A DNA stretch of 43,200 nucleotides. Origin: an uncultured Alistipes sp. GTDB lineage: Bacteria > Bacteroidota > Bacteroidia > Bacteroidales > UBA932. Location of the stretch: positions 1-43,200 of the forward strand of contig CALZHC010000008.1 in the NCBI GenBank assembly GCA_945787505.1, in the 5' to 3' direction. Below the pieces are notes generated by a model. That model saw nothing but the letters and a program-made list of their open reading frames with translations. It ran no database searches and was not told where the DNA came from. Below, piece after piece: positions 42,938 to 43,200 of the stretch (position 1 is its first letter; the number at the start of each line of letters is the position of its first letter). The translations under genes and the position numbers were made by a program.

Positions 42938-43200
42938 ATGTATAGAATAGTATTTTCTAACGACGCAAAGAAGGACCTTAAGGAACTGTGCAAGAAAGCA
43001 CCTCAGGCAGTAAAGAAACTGTCAAAGCTTCTGGAAGAAATCCAGGAGCATCCCAGGACTGGTACCGGTCAGGTTGAGCCACTTAAGGGTTATGACGGGA
43101 ATGTATATTCGCGTCGTATAACGCATGAGCACAGACTTGTGTATCGTATCTATGATGAAGTTATTGAAGTTCTAGTTCTATCTGCTTTCGGGCACTACAA
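42938..43200 (+). CDS. yoeB: mRNA interferase toxin YoeB (cut by window end)
   Basis: Eighty-seven residues are visible of a toxin that cleaves mRNA at the ribosomal A site. Motifs are VFSNDAKKDLKELCKKAP, GTGQVEPLKG (Glu47), YSRRITHEHRLVYRI (Arg66) and SAFGHY (His86, Tyr87). These fit the E. coli catalytic residues Glu46, Arg65, His83 and Tyr84. Only a few C-terminal residues should be missing beyond 43200. The ATG at 42938 follows the antitoxin stop by 1 base; an in-frame ATG at 42926 (four codons earlier, overlapping) is also possible. The reading frame is intact to the edge, so the toxin appears functional. Confidence 0.93.
   Translation, partial: MYRIVFSNDAKKDLKELCKKAPQAVKKLSKLLEEIQEHPRTGTGQVEPLKGYDGNVYSRRITHEHRLVYRIYDEVIEVLVLSAFGHY

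Overview
The window is a densely coded chromosomal segment of a Bacteroidota bacterium, most likely order Bacteroidales; the family cannot be fixed from sequence alone. The evidence is the repeated promoter signature of this phylum (TTTG, about 19 bases, TAnnTTTG; exact 19-base spacing before fabH, rpsO and etfB), A-rich rather than Shine-Dalgarno leaders, and lineage-typical families: DUF3667, DUF4105, DUF3098, DUF4270, BACON lipoprotein, a membrane TPR-AraC regulator, and a CarboxypepD_reg-like TonB receptor. Almost everything looks like core chromosome. No tRNA, rRNA, insertion sequence, phage or CRISPR array was seen, and no gene-free stretch exceeds 300 bases.

Layout. 1-3117 (minus): a tightly coupled operon of DUF3667 membrane protein, HD-domain nucleotidase and EptA-type phosphoethanolamine transferase (cut by the left edge). 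3222-4945: SAM methyltransferase and glutaminase. 5010-8429: fabH-fabF-fabZ-fabG, a fatty-acid elongation cassette with no carrier protein of its own. 8515-11086: rpsO and pnp, each with a clear terminator. 11171-14092: a small conserved unknown (minus), then DUF4105, YhcH-like and radical SAM genes. 14133-19956: guaB followed by an envelope-biogenesis set (SurA-like lipoprotein without parvulin domain, two-parvulin SurA-like PPIase, OstA/LptA-like protein). 19982-22911 (minus): GH20 hexosaminidase lipoprotein and purN. 23033-24528: acpP and a second fabF. 24532-26728 (minus): DUF4270 lipoprotein and a half-length glycogen-synthase-like protein. 26824-29503: ftsX, DUF3098, uppP, lpxH-like. 29565-31325 (minus): sppA.

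31401-34972 is the most distinctive part: a putative three-gene heavy-metal operon encoding a Cys/His-rich exported protein, a TonB-dependent receptor with a CxxxCC cluster in its plug, and a secreted HMA-domain protein whose C-terminal half is 24 perfect five-residue units of the form C-K-D-(G/S)-(Q/K/H). The likely role is outer-membrane import or handling of a thiophilic metal, with the repeat tail as a periplasmic metal sponge. This is inference.

35085-38675 is an etfB-etfA-acyl-CoA dehydrogenase operon. 38742-42454 holds a membrane-spanning TPR/AraC regulator and a BACON-type surface lipoprotein with three internal repeats. The right edge carries a YefM-YoeB toxin-antitoxin module (toxin cut by the window end) with a palindromic operator overlapping its -33 box.
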